From JASEHD01 sp964471945 (GTDB taxonomy: Bacteria > Bacteroidota > Ignavibacteria > UBA10030 > SZUA-254): a stretch of DNA of 13,790 nt. A model generated the notes under the pieces. The model did not search any database and was not told the origin of the DNA. It was given only the letters and a program-made list of their open reading frames with translations. The stretch's first letter is position 1; every line of letters begins with the position of its first letter. The position numbers and the translations under genes are program-made. Where the stretch lies: positions 1-13,790 of the forward strand of contig CAYYIJ010000065.1 of the NCBI GenBank assembly GCA_964471945.1. Direction: 5' to 3'. This document shows positions 1-7,170 of the stretch, piece after piece.

Positions 1-79
1 GGGCGTTCAGGGTGACAAATGGAGGGATTTTTCAGAAGTCTCTAGTAATAACTATATTATAAAAAGTTTTAACAATAGG

Positions 80-621
80 GAAGACTGCACAACGTGCAAT
101 CGTCCCGCTCCGTTCACTGAACTGAGCGGGAAGGAAAGTCCGAACTCCACAGGACAGAGTACCCCACGAAAGTGGGGGTATGCTCAGCGAAAGCTTTGGA
201 TAACGGATAGTATCACAGAAAATATACCGTCCTTCGTCTCGGTTTTCGACCTCGCTCAGGATATGTCCTGAGCGAACGAAGTAGAACGAAGGATAAGGGT
301 GAAATGGCGTCCCAATTTGTTTGGGATTATCTCGCGTGCTTGACAGCCGCCGAGGTGAAGGTAAGAGCTCACCACCTCAGTAGTAATACTCAGGGTCGAT
401 AAACCCTGCTCGGAGCAAGACCATGTAAATTCCGTCTCATTGATTACAGTGAGAAGGGCTGTCCGTCCAACTTCTTATTCCGACATTTAACGGAATGGGA
501 AAACGGAATGGGTAGGTCGCTCAAGCCCATCCGTAAGGGTGGGATTAGATAAATGATTGCAGTCCCGTTTCGTTCATATCGAGACGGGAAACAGAATTCG
601 GCTTATAGTTGTGCAGTTTTC
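80..621 (+). ncRNA. rnpB: RNase P RNA, bacterial class A, with extra helices
   Basis: Catalytic RNA of ribonuclease P, which removes the 5' leader of pre-tRNAs. The ends are set by a 14-bp P1 helix: 80-93 pairs with 608-621, with one G-U pair. P2 is 95-101 with 555-561 (TGCAATC/GATTGCA) and P3 is 103-110 with 124-131. Conserved blocks visible are GGAAAGTCCGAACTCCACA (132-150), ACAGAAAATATACCG (215-229), AAGGGTGAAA (295-304), GGTAAGAGCTCACC (360-373), GGGTAGG of the tRNA CCA-binding region (510-516), TAGATAAATGA (546-556) and ACAGAATTCGGCTTATAG (591-608). P18 is a CCCATCC/GGGTGGG stem with a GTAA loop (526-543), and there is a P19-like hairpin (564-588). At about 542 nt it is much longer than the usual 350-400 nt. 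The excess is mainly a palindromic insert at P12 (231-292) and an added helix at about 305-351. All core blocks are present, so it should be functional. No convincing terminator follows it. Confidence 0.96.
231..292. repeat. Palindromic repeat-like insert in P12 of rnpB
   Basis: A 62-nt stem-loop sits at the P12 position of RNase P RNA. The outer stem is CCTTCGT (231-237) with ACGAAGG (286-292). The inner stem is CGCTCAGGA (253-261) with TCCTGAGCG (266-274), closed by a TATG loop. The flanking TTCGAC (245-250) and GTAGAA (281-286) continue the palindrome with one mismatch. TTCGAC-CTCGCTCAGG and its complement resemble the short palindromes (TTCGACTTCGCTCAG/CTGAGCGAAGTCGAA) that I recall as dispersed between genes in many Bacteroidetes/Chlorobi genomes; that resemblance is from memory. 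No second full copy is seen elsewhere in this window. Confidence 0.6.
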
Positions 622-653
622 TCTTTTAATAAATTATATATAAAACAAATATC

Positions 654-2414
654 ATGAAAAAAAATTATCGGTGGATAATAACCAAAAATATTGACGAGCA
701 ACAAACTTCACGCTTGGCAAAAGAGATAAATGTCTCAAACACGATTGCTAAAATATTGATCAATAGAAAAATCACGACGTATGATGAAGCAAGAAAATTT
801 TTCAGACCGCAATTAAGTGATCTCCATGATCCATTCCTGATGGATGGAATGCAATTGGCTGCTGACCGTGTTGTAAAAGCTATCGAGGCGAAAGAACGAA
901 TATTAATATACGGTGACTACGATGTCGATGGAACTGCGAGTGTTGCAATGTTGGTTCTTTACTTACAAAAGTTCGGTATCGAAACGTTAGTTCATATCCC
1001 AGATAGGATTCAAGAGGGATACGGTATCTCTAGAACTGGCATAGAAGCAGGGAAAGAGTTTGGGGCTACTCTTTTAATTGCGATTGATTGTGGAATTACT
1101 GCTATCGATCAGATAGAGTATGCGGGGGGACTCGGTGTAGATGTGATAATTTGTGATCATCATGAACCCGAAGAACGATTACCGAATGCACGGGCAATAC
1201 TCGATCCCCTTATACCTAATTGCTCATATCCTTTTAAATATCTTTGCGGTTGCGGCGTGGGCTTCAAATTAATACAAGCTGTTGAACAGAAACGAGGGCA
1301 AGAGGTGATTGCGGAGAGTTATCTTGATTTTGTTACACTTGCAACAACTGCCGACATCGTTCCTCTGATTGGTGAAAATAGAATCATGACAAAAATGGGT
1401 TTGAATTTAATCAATAGTAATCCAAGGCCCGGTATTCGAGCTTTAATTGAAAGTTCAGGCACACAGCCCGGGAAAATCTCTACAGGGCAAATCGTTTTTG
1501 TTCTTGCTCCAAGGATAAATGCGGTAGGAAGGATGGGTGATGCTAAGCGTGCGGTTAACCTCCTTACGAGTATTGAGCAAGACACAGCCAACGAGCTTGC
1601 CAAAATTCTTGAGGAAGAGAATCATAATAGACGGAAAATAGACGAAAATACTTTCCTGAAAGCCCAAGAATTGGTTGATAATTATTTAGATATCGAATCT
1701 GACCCTGCCATTGTTTTGCATAATGAGGAATGGCACCCAGGTGTTATCGGGATTGTTGCCTCACGGCTCGTGGAAAAATATTATCGTCCCACCATCATGA
1801 TGACAACTGTTGATGGTGTGGCAAAAGGATCGGCAAGATCAATAATCGGTTTCGACATACACCAAGCCCTGAAGCAGGTGGAGGATAAATTATTACAATT
1901 TGGTGGGCACAAATATGCAGCCGGACTTTCTGTTGCTTTAGATCGAGTTGATGAATTTCGTGAAGCCTTTTACATCGCAGTCGATGAATTGATGTCGGAT
2001 GATGTTCGGACACCCGAAATTAAAATCGATACAGAAATTGAACTTGGTGAATTAACACCAAAATTTTTGAAAATTCTTAAAGAATTTGCACCTTATGGAC
2101 CTTCAAACATGCGCCCAATATTTTTAGCACGAAATATTGAAGTTGTTGGTCCACCAAAGATCGTTGGAAAAGATCACCTTCGTTTTCGTGTTAAGCAGAA
2201 TCAATTTGTCCTTGATGCAATTGGTTTTGGACTTGGTTACTTCATCGAAGGCGTACGTGAGGGAAGGCGCTTAGACATGGTGTTTTCAATTGATGAGCAT
2301 GAAAAACCGTTTACATCCTCAGGCACAGCAGAAACATTTCCTCAATTAAAAATTAAAGATATTCGGGAGCATATAGATAATAGTCCACAAGACATCGGAA
2401 AAACATCGGAATAA
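654..2414 (+). CDS. recJ: Single-stranded-DNA-specific 5'-3' exonuclease RecJ
   Basis: RecJ degrades single-stranded DNA 5' to 3' and prepares ends in the RecFOR recombination route, in mismatch repair and at stalled forks. The 586-residue product has the full DHH-family plan. Motif I is GDYDVDG (87-93), motif II the DCG at 145-147, motif III DHH (168-170), then ADIVPL (233-238) and APRINAVGRM (285-294). The DHHA1 part contains GFDIHQAL (399-406) and GGHKYAAG (417-424). A C-terminal OB-type region starts near 455 and includes APYGPSN (479-485). Metal-binding Asp and His residues are all present and the length is normal. The ATG at 654 has no Shine-Dalgarno sequence. It lies only 32 nt after the 3' end of rnpB, so the two may share a transcript. 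It is the first gene of a repair cluster, with yebC starting 28 nt after its stop. Confidence 0.97.
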   Translation: MKKNYRWIITKNIDEQQTSRLAKEINVSNTIAKILINRKITTYDEARKFFRPQLSDLHDPFLMDGMQLAADRVVKAIEAKERILIYGDYDVDGTASVAMLVLYLQKFGIETLVHIPDRIQEGYGISRTGIEAGKEFGATLLIAIDCGITAIDQIEYAGGLGVDVIICDHHEPEERLPNARAILDPLIPNCSYPFKYLCGCGVGFKLIQAVEQKRGQEVIAESYLDFVTLATTADIVPLIGENRIMTKMGLNLINSNPRPGIRALIESSGTQPGKISTGQIVFVLAPRINAVGRMGDAKRAVNLLTSIEQDTANELAKILEEENHNRRKIDENTFLKAQELVDNYLDIESDPAIVLHNEEWHPGVIGIVASRLVEKYYRPTIMMTTVDGVAKGSARSIIGFDIHQALKQVEDKLLQFGGHKYAAGLSVALDRVDEFREAFYIAVDELMSDDVRTPEIKIDTEIELGELTPKFLKILKEFAPYGPSNMRPIFLARNIEVVGPPKIVGKDHLRFRVKQNQFVLDAIGFGLGYFIEGVREGRRLDMVFSIDEHEKPFTSSGTAETFPQLKIKDIREHIDNSPQDIGKTSE

Positions 2415-2442
2415 TATTTATTATTGAAAGAAGGAGCTATTC

Positions 2443-3192
2443 ATGTCAGGTCATTCGAAATGGGCGACTATAAAACGTAAGAAAGCAGTTACTGATGCTA
2501 AGCGGGGGAAGGCATTCACACAATTAATAAAAGAAATTACAATAGCTGCAAGAATGGGAGGCGGTGATCCGAAGGGAAATCCACGTCTCCGGCTTGCCGT
2601 TGAAAAAGGAAAAGCTGCCAACATGCCCGCAGATAATATCAAACGAGCTATCCAAAAAGGAACAGGCGAACTTCCCGGCGTAATATACGAAGATGTTACA
2701 TACGAAGGATACGGACCAGGCGGTGTTGCGTTGATTATTGAATCGGTTACAGACAATAAAAACCGCACGGTTTCTGAAATACGTTACATTCTTGAACGGC
2801 ATAACGGTAAGCTTGGCGCATCTAATTCTGTTGCTTACATGTTTCATAGAAAAGGAATCATAAGAATCGGAAAGGCAAACAATAACGAAGACGATATGAT
2901 GACCCTCGCTTTAGATGCCGGCGCCGATGATATCGTAGCCGAAGAAGAAATTTATGAGATATATACAACTCCGGAAAATTTCGAGACAGTAAAACAAGCA
3001 ATTGAAACAAAAAATATTAAGATAGAAGAAGCGGAAATCCAAATGGTTCCAGAAAATACAGTTAAGGTTGATGGGAAAGACGCTGAACACGTTCTTAAAC
3101 TTATGGAATCACTTGAAGAACACGAAGACGTTCAGCACGTTTACGCAAACTTCGATATTGATGAAAAGATTATAGCATCGTTGAATATATAG
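2443..3192 (+). CDS. yebC: YebC/PmpR (TACO1) family protein
   Basis: A 249-residue, full-length member of the YebC/PmpR family. The N-terminus MSGHSKWATIKRKK, the basic stretch up to about residue 40, and NMPADNIKRAIQKGTGE (60-76) are the family signature. The rest forms the two alpha/beta domains. The family was long called a transcriptional regulator because some members bind DNA. More recent work, as I recall it, ties YebC proteins and mitochondrial TACO1 to ribosome function and relief of stalling on proline-rich stretches. The sequence alone cannot separate these roles. A good Shine-Dalgarno sequence, AAGGAG (2431-2436), lies 6 nt before the ATG. It sits between recJ and ruvC, and yebC-ruvC linkage is common in bacteria. 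Confidence 0.95.
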   Translation: MSGHSKWATIKRKKAVTDAKRGKAFTQLIKEITIAARMGGGDPKGNPRLRLAVEKGKAANMPADNIKRAIQKGTGELPGVIYEDVTYEGYGPGGVALIIESVTDNKNRTVSEIRYILERHNGKLGASNSVAYMFHRKGIIRIGKANNNEDDMMTLALDAGADDIVAEEEIYEIYTTPENFETVKQAIETKNIKIEEAEIQMVPENTVKVDGKDAEHVLKLMESLEEHEDVQHVYANFDIDEKIIASLNI

Positions 3193-3239
3193 TATGTTGA
3201 AGCATTTATTTTTTGATTTTTGCATTTTGACTTGATCAC

Positions 3240-3797
3240 ATGATTGTACTCGGCGTTGATCCAGGCACACTAATTACCGGTTATGGTATAATCGAAACGC
3301 GTAACGGGAGGATGAAAATTCATACTTGCGGTGCTATCGAAAACAAATATCGAACCTTAATGCCCATCCGGTTAAAACTTATCTTCGAGAAACTTAACGA
3401 TATTATTAAACAATACCATCCAGATGAATTTGCCATTGAGACTGCATTCTACGGGAAGAACGCACAATCAGCATTAAAACTGGGGCATGCACGGGGTGTT
3501 GCTATGTTAGCCGCTGTATTGCTAGAAATTCCGACACACGAATACTCACCACGTGAGGTTAAGAAAGCGATTGTCGGTAACGGCGCCGCTGTAAAGGAGC
3601 AGGTACAATTTATGGTGAAATCACTTCTCAAACTCAAAGAGTTACCAAAGTACTACGACGTTACTGACGCACTTGCAGTTGCAATTTGTCATCTTCAAAG
3701 AAGACAATCTACAAAAGCCCACGCGTTTAAAAATTGGAAATCTTTCATATCTGCTCATCCTGAAAAAATCTTAGTAAAACGGAAGGTTTTAAAATGA
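3240..3797 (+). CDS. ruvC: Holliday junction resolvase RuvC
   Basis: RuvC is the dimeric endonuclease that cuts Holliday junctions symmetrically after RuvAB branch migration. The 185-residue product has the RNase H-like fold signature with all four acidic metal ligands: D7 in GVDPGT, E67 in FAIETAFYGKN, and D140 and D143 in YDVTDALAVAICH. The segment ALKLGHARGVAMLAA and the EYSPREVKKAIVGNGAA block are typical of the family. There is an extra basic tail of about 25 residues after the core. The ATG at 3240 begins right at the conserved IVLGVDPG strand, so the start is secure, although no Shine-Dalgarno is visible. It follows yebC by 47 nt and overlaps ruvA by 4 nt (ATGA at 3794-3797), which suggests translational coupling. 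Confidence 0.97.
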   Translation: MIVLGVDPGTLITGYGIIETRNGRMKIHTCGAIENKYRTLMPIRLKLIFEKLNDIIKQYHPDEFAIETAFYGKNAQSALKLGHARGVAMLAAVLLEIPTHEYSPREVKKAIVGNGAAVKEQVQFMVKSLLKLKELPKYYDVTDALAVAICHLQRRQSTKAHAFKNWKSFISAHPEKILVKRKVLK

Positions 3798-4402
3798 TTT
3801 CTCATCTCAGGGGGAAACTAGTTCAAAAATCCCCAACCGAAATTACAATTGATGTTAATGGTGTTGGATATCAAGTACATATTCCACTTTCAACGTTCGA
3901 AAAGATCGATAAACTTGACAGTGAAGTTAGCATCCTTACCTATATGCATGTTCGGGAAGATGCTATGATTTTATTTGGATTTGCTACCGAAGCAGAAAGG
4001 GATATCTTTCGGATGCTCATCTCAATATCCGGTATTGGACCGAAAATAGCACAGGGAATTCTTTCTGGTATCAACACAAGCGAACTTCGTGAAGCAGTTT
4101 TGATGAACGATATCGATGTGCTGACATCAATATCAGGTGTTGGAAGGAAAACCGCAGAACGGATTGTTCTTGAGCTGCGCGGTAAGCTCGGGAATATGGA
4201 AATTGTAGAGCCGACAGCTACCCCGACCAGTCAACAATTAAAAGCCCGCTCCGAAGCAATTATCGCCTTAATGTCACTCGGCTTCAATCGTACAAACGCT
4301 GAGCAAGCAGTACGTACGATCCTAATAGAATCGAAAAACAAAGAGTTATCGGTTGAAGAATTAATAAAGAGGACGCTGCATCAATCGGCAAAACAAAGAT
4401 AA
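3794..4402 (+). CDS. ruvA: Holliday junction branch migration protein RuvA
   Basis: RuvA binds the four-way junction as a tetramer and loads the RuvB helicase. The 202-residue product has three domains: an N-terminal OB fold (MISHLRGKLV to about 62), two helix-hairpin-helix motifs (ISGIGPKIAQGIL, about 78-90, and ISGVGRKTAERIV, about 113-125), and a C-terminal RuvB-binding domain (about 146-196) after a Thr/Pro-rich linker. The acidic residues of the OB domain region (REDAMILFGF) are present. A GGAAGG sequence at 3780-3785 can serve as ribosome-binding site. The start codon overlaps the ruvC stop. ruvB, often next in line, is not present; a minus-strand kinase gene converges only 37 bp downstream. 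Confidence 0.97.
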   Translation: MISHLRGKLVQKSPTEITIDVNGVGYQVHIPLSTFEKIDKLDSEVSILTYMHVREDAMILFGFATEAERDIFRMLISISGIGPKIAQGILSGINTSELREAVLMNDIDVLTSISGVGRKTAERIVLELRGKLGNMEIVEPTATPTSQQLKARSEAIIALMSLGFNRTNAEQAVRTILIESKNKELSVEELIKRTLHQSAKQR

Positions 4403-4439
4403 GATACAATACATATCATTCACAGCGGCAAACAACATT

Positions 4440-6857
4440 TTATCTCATCTTCTCAATAGTATTAATCTCTCGTAATAAATCTTTTTTGGTAAATCTTGAT
4501 TTACTCATGATGGTCGATATGAATCCTTGCATTTGTTCACGTGTTTCATCATCAACTTCCATCGAAGTCAGAATGATAATCGGTGTATTGCGTGTTTTTA
4601 CATTCTGTTTGAGCTGATAAGCAACATTGAAACCGGAAATATCAGGCATAATCAAATCGAGAATAATTAAGTCCGGAGATTCAGAAAGTGCCAATCTCAT
4701 ACCCTCTTTACCGTGCATGGTCCGAATAACATCGTAACCTTCAGCTTGGAGCATTACCTGAATTAATTCTGATGCATTACGATCATCATCAATTATTAAC
4801 ACTTTCGGATGTTGCTTATTGTCGAGCCTGCAGAATGGAATTTTCTTTAAAGAACAAAGAAATTCCTCACGATTGACAGGTTTTACAAAATAATCTATCG
4901 CACCCATGCTAAATCCTAACTTTTTCTCATCTGTAATGGAAATGATGATAATAGGAATATCTTTGCAAATAGGATGACGTTTTAGCTCCTTTAAAACTTG
5001 CCAGCCATCTTTAACCGGCATGATCATATCGAGTGTTATAATATGCGGCTTTAATTGTTTTGCTTTTTCGATTCCTTCCGATCCATCTTTAGCGATCTCA
5101 GTTCGGTATCCAGCTTCCTGAAGATACATTTGAAGAAGTTGACTTGCTTGCAGATTATCTTCGATGATAAGAACAAGGGGTTTTTCACCATCCGGAATCG
5201 AGAGATGCTGTTTGCCAACAATCCTAATAAGCTGGTCGGCGGATTCCACAACTTCACCTGCGACTACCATCGGGATCCGGAAACGGAAAGTGCTCCCCTT
5301 ACCCCATTCGCTTTCAACATTAACATGCCCACCGTGTAATTCGACTAATTTTTTAGTAATGACTAAACCTAATCCTGTTCCTTCTTTCAGACCATTTGAA
5401 TTCTTTCCTTGTTGAAATGCCTGGAAAAGGCGTGCTTGATCCTCAGGTTTGATACCCACTCCTTCATCACTAACTGCAATCTCTATCTCATTAACAAATC
5501 TTTTTATACCAACTCTAATTTTACCATTTTTATGACTATATTTGATTGCATTTGAAACAAGGTTTACAAGTATTTGTTTAAATCTTGTTTGATCAACAAC
5601 GAGTTGGTCGATTTCGTTTGAAATATCAAAAACTAGGCTGATATTTTTCTGCTGAATAGCTGCTTGCATAACACGTTGAACACTTTCAGTGAAATACGAA
5701 ACCGGATACGTTTCTATATGTAACTCCATTCTCCCTGCTTCAATTTTTGAGAGATCAAGGATATCGTTAATTAGCCCTTGGAGATGTTTTCCGCTCTCAT
5801 TGATGTTTTTCATGAAATCACTAACTTTTTCGGCAGGTAAGCTGTTCATACCTGATGCTAAAATTTCAGAAAACCCTACGATTGCATTGAGTGGAGCGCG
5901 TAATTCATGACTAAACGTAGCTAAAAATCTCTTCAACGTATCATTCGCATCCTCAGTTTTCTTTTTCTCGTTCTCCAACTCAATATTCTTTATTGTAATT
6001 TCATCCATTAATCGTTTACGGCTCATCCCAATCGATAATTCATTTGCAATAATTGATAACATTTTAAGTTCTTCATTGACATAATTATCGACTTTTGGTG
6101 AAAGAACTTCTAAAATACCCTGGAGTTCATGTTGAACCATCAAAGGAATTGAAATGAGAGTCTTGAGCTTTAATTCATTAGTTTCTCCCAAAAAATATGA
6201 GGCAACCGAACTTCTGGATAGTTCATCTGAGACGATTACCTTCCTGCTTAATGCAGTTTGAACCGCAATTGTATTGGATTTCTCATGGACAATTTGATGT
6301 TCCACTTCGGGGTCAACTTTGACATCAATAAGGGTAGGCGCCATTAGGTGCAATAATGACGACCGTTGGTCATAACGATAGATGCATATAAACTTAGCTG
6401 GAATATCCATAAATTGTGCTATACGTTCACCAGCATTTAAACACAAATCATCTAAATGTGGGGCTACGTTAATAACATGCGATACTTCCATCAGCATCTC
6501 TTTTTGACGTTGCTCTCTTTTTTGATTAGTAATATCCTGAAAAAATACTGAGATACCATTTTCCGTTGGATAGATGCGTATATCGTACCATGCCTCAAAG
6601 CGTTCATCTTTATAACAGGTTTCGAAACTCTGGAAGGTTTTAGTTTCCATGGCAAGTCGATATTTTTCCCCTAATTCTGCATCGCGGGCATTGGGAAAGA
6701 CATCAAAGACACTTCTCCCTAAAACTTGATCGCGGGTATATCCTGTTCCTTCTTCAGCTCCGCGATTCCAATAATTAAATCGATATTCATTATCGAGTGC
6801 AAAAAATCCACCCGAAATACCTTCAAGAATTTCAACGTATTTATCGGAGGTATTCAT
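4440..6857 (-). CDS. Soluble hybrid sensor histidine kinase, PAS-GAF-HisKA-HATPase-REC-REC
   Basis: An 805-residue cytoplasmic hybrid kinase with no transmembrane segment. Domains in order are: PAS (about 1-112), GAF (about 118-280), a short coiled coil (285-310), HisKA with phospho-acceptor H317 in FSHELRAPLNAIVGFSE, and HATPase_c with N box NLVSNA (432-437), DEGVGI (464-469) and GTGLGL (493-498). Two receiver domains follow. The first has E566/D567, acceptor D610, S640 and K659; the second has D690-D692, acceptor D734, T764 and K786. All catalytic residues are present, so both receivers look phosphorylatable. There is no DNA-binding output domain and no partner regulator nearby, so a phosphorelay to a distant regulator is likely. 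The ligand of PAS/GAF is unknown. AAGGA at 6864-6868 (minus strand) precedes the ATG. The gene is monocistronic, converges on ruvA, and has inverted repeats upstream. Confidence 0.93.
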   Translation of the reverse strand: MNTSDKYVEILEGISGGFFALDNEYRFNYWNRGAEEGTGYTRDQVLGRSVFDVFPNARDAELGEKYRLAMETKTFQSFETCYKDERFEAWYDIRIYPTENGISVFFQDITNQKREQRQKEMLMEVSHVINVAPHLDDLCLNAGERIAQFMDIPAKFICIYRYDQRSSLLHLMAPTLIDVKVDPEVEHQIVHEKSNTIAVQTALSRKVIVSDELSRSSVASYFLGETNELKLKTLISIPLMVQHELQGILEVLSPKVDNYVNEELKMLSIIANELSIGMSRKRLMDEITIKNIELENEKKKTEDANDTLKRFLATFSHELRAPLNAIVGFSEILASGMNSLPAEKVSDFMKNINESGKHLQGLINDILDLSKIEAGRMELHIETYPVSYFTESVQRVMQAAIQQKNISLVFDISNEIDQLVVDQTRFKQILVNLVSNAIKYSHKNGKIRVGIKRFVNEIEIAVSDEGVGIKPEDQARLFQAFQQGKNSNGLKEGTGLGLVITKKLVELHGGHVNVESEWGKGSTFRFRIPMVVAGEVVESADQLIRIVGKQHLSIPDGEKPLVLIIEDNLQASQLLQMYLQEAGYRTEIAKDGSEGIEKAKQLKPHIITLDMIMPVKDGWQVLKELKRHPICKDIPIIIISITDEKKLGFSMGAIDYFVKPVNREEFLCSLKKIPFCRLDNKQHPKVLIIDDDRNASELIQVMLQAEGYDVIRTMHGKEGMRLALSESPDLIILDLIMPDISGFNVAYQLKQNVKTRNTPIIILTSMEVDDETREQMQGFISTIMSKSRFTKKDLLREINTIEKMR

Positions 6858-6886
6858 TTTTTTTCCTTATTTTAAATTGTTTTTAA

Positions 6887-6931
6887 AAACTAACATTTGA
6901 TTTGGTAATACCAAAGAAAATTGGTTAGTTT
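6887..6931. repeat. Nested inverted repeat upstream of the kinase
   Basis: The outer arms AAACTAAC (6887-6894) and GTTAGTTT (6924-6931) are perfect complements. Inside them TTTGGT (6901-6906) and ACCAAA (6910-6915) form a second perfect pair around AAT. The two dyads have centres within about 1 bp of each other, 30-75 bp upstream of the kinase start codon. The arrangement suits either a two-part protein-binding operator or a 5'-leader hairpin. Confidence 0.5.
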
Positions 6932-6932
6932 G

Positions 6933-6961
6933 ACGATACACAATTTTTCAATAAGATGCAA
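6933..6961 (-). promoter_or_regulatory. Possible kinase promoter (weak)
   Basis: Reading the minus strand, TTGCAT (6961-6956) and TATCGT (6938-6933) are separated by 17 bp and resemble -35 and -10 boxes only moderately. A start just downstream would place the inverted repeat 6887-6931 at the very 5' end of the transcript. It is a sequence match only, and sigma-factor preferences in this lineage may differ. Confidence 0.2.
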
Positions 6962-6983
6962 GTTTTTTCTTAAGAAAAACTTG
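6959..6983. repeat. Near-perfect palindrome CAAGTTTTT...AAAAACTTG
   Basis: The 9-bp arms CAAGTTTTT (6959-6967) and AAAAACTTG (6975-6983) flank TCTTAAG. The whole 25-bp element is palindromic apart from one extra T. It lies about 100 bp upstream of the kinase start. On the minus strand it is not followed by a T run, so it does not look like an intrinsic terminator and is more likely a binding site or a chance AT palindrome. Confidence 0.4.
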
Positions 6984-7004
6984 AGAAAAAGTAATTAATC
7001 TCTT

Positions 7005-7136
7005 TTATCCCATAGGAACAATTTTATCCACAAATTGTCAAGATATCAAAATTCTCTAAATCAGTAGAAATTCGAGTATTTATTATGACTTATCAACAGA
7101 GATAATTTCAGATAAAAATATCAGGAATTTAGATAA
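7005..7136. promoter_or_regulatory. Cluster of TTATC/GATAA sites including a DnaA-box sequence
   Basis: Six copies of TTATC or its complement GATAA lie in 132 bp, at 7005, 7024, 7090, 7101, 7111 and 7132. One is part of TTATCCACA (7024-7032), identical to the strong E. coli DnaA box. Another is TTATCAACA (7090-7098), one base away. Three AGATAA copies start at 7100, 7110 and 7131, i.e. 10 and 21 bp apart, about one and two helical turns. This could be a DnaA-binding region or a regulator binding array. No replication gene is adjacent. Confidence 0.35.
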
Positions 7137-7146
7137 GAAAATTAGA

Positions 7147-7162
7147 AATATTTTTAAATATT
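7147..7162 (-). terminator. Weak AT-only hairpin after the DUF1684 gene
   Basis: AATATTT (7147-7153) and AAATATT (7156-7162) form a 7-bp stem 8 nt beyond the stop codon on the minus strand. The downstream minus-strand sequence is T-rich but interrupted. There is no G-C pair, so terminator activity is doubtful. Confidence 0.2.
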
Positions 7163-7170
7163 AGATTTTT

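Larger units (their letters stand above)
6858..7170. other. AT-rich 313-bp intergenic gap upstream of the kinase
   Basis: No coding sequence is apparent on either strand. The gap lies between the kinase start and the stop of the DUF1684 gene, both on the minus strand, so it must carry the kinase promoter and may carry the end of the preceding transcript. It contains a nested inverted repeat (6887-6931), a palindrome (6959-6983), six TTATC/GATAA sites (7005-7136), and a weak AT hairpin (7147-7162). These are listed separately. Confidence 0.7.

Noticed and set aside
2..271. Long open frame running from the window edge into the 5' half of rnpB
   Set aside because: It overlaps the conserved core of RNase P RNA, shows no recognisable protein pattern, and ends inside the P12 insert. 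Positions 1-79 show no supportable feature; they could hold the end of an upstream gene or the rnpB promoter, but no convincing -35/-10 pair is seen.
1319..2013. Minus-strand open frames opposite recJ
   Set aside because: Shadows of the recJ frame, with low-complexity, non-family translations.
2451..2847. Minus-strand open frames opposite yebC (105 and 107 residues)
   Set aside because: Shadow frames opposite a strongly conserved gene, with no start signal or family resemblance.
4403..4439. Search for a bidirectional terminator between convergent ruvA and the kinase gene
   Set aside because: The 37-bp gap shows no convincing stem-loop with a T run.
5055..5415. Plus-strand open frames opposite the kinase gene
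   Set aside because: They lie over the kinase receiver and ATPase regions and carry no independent coding signal.
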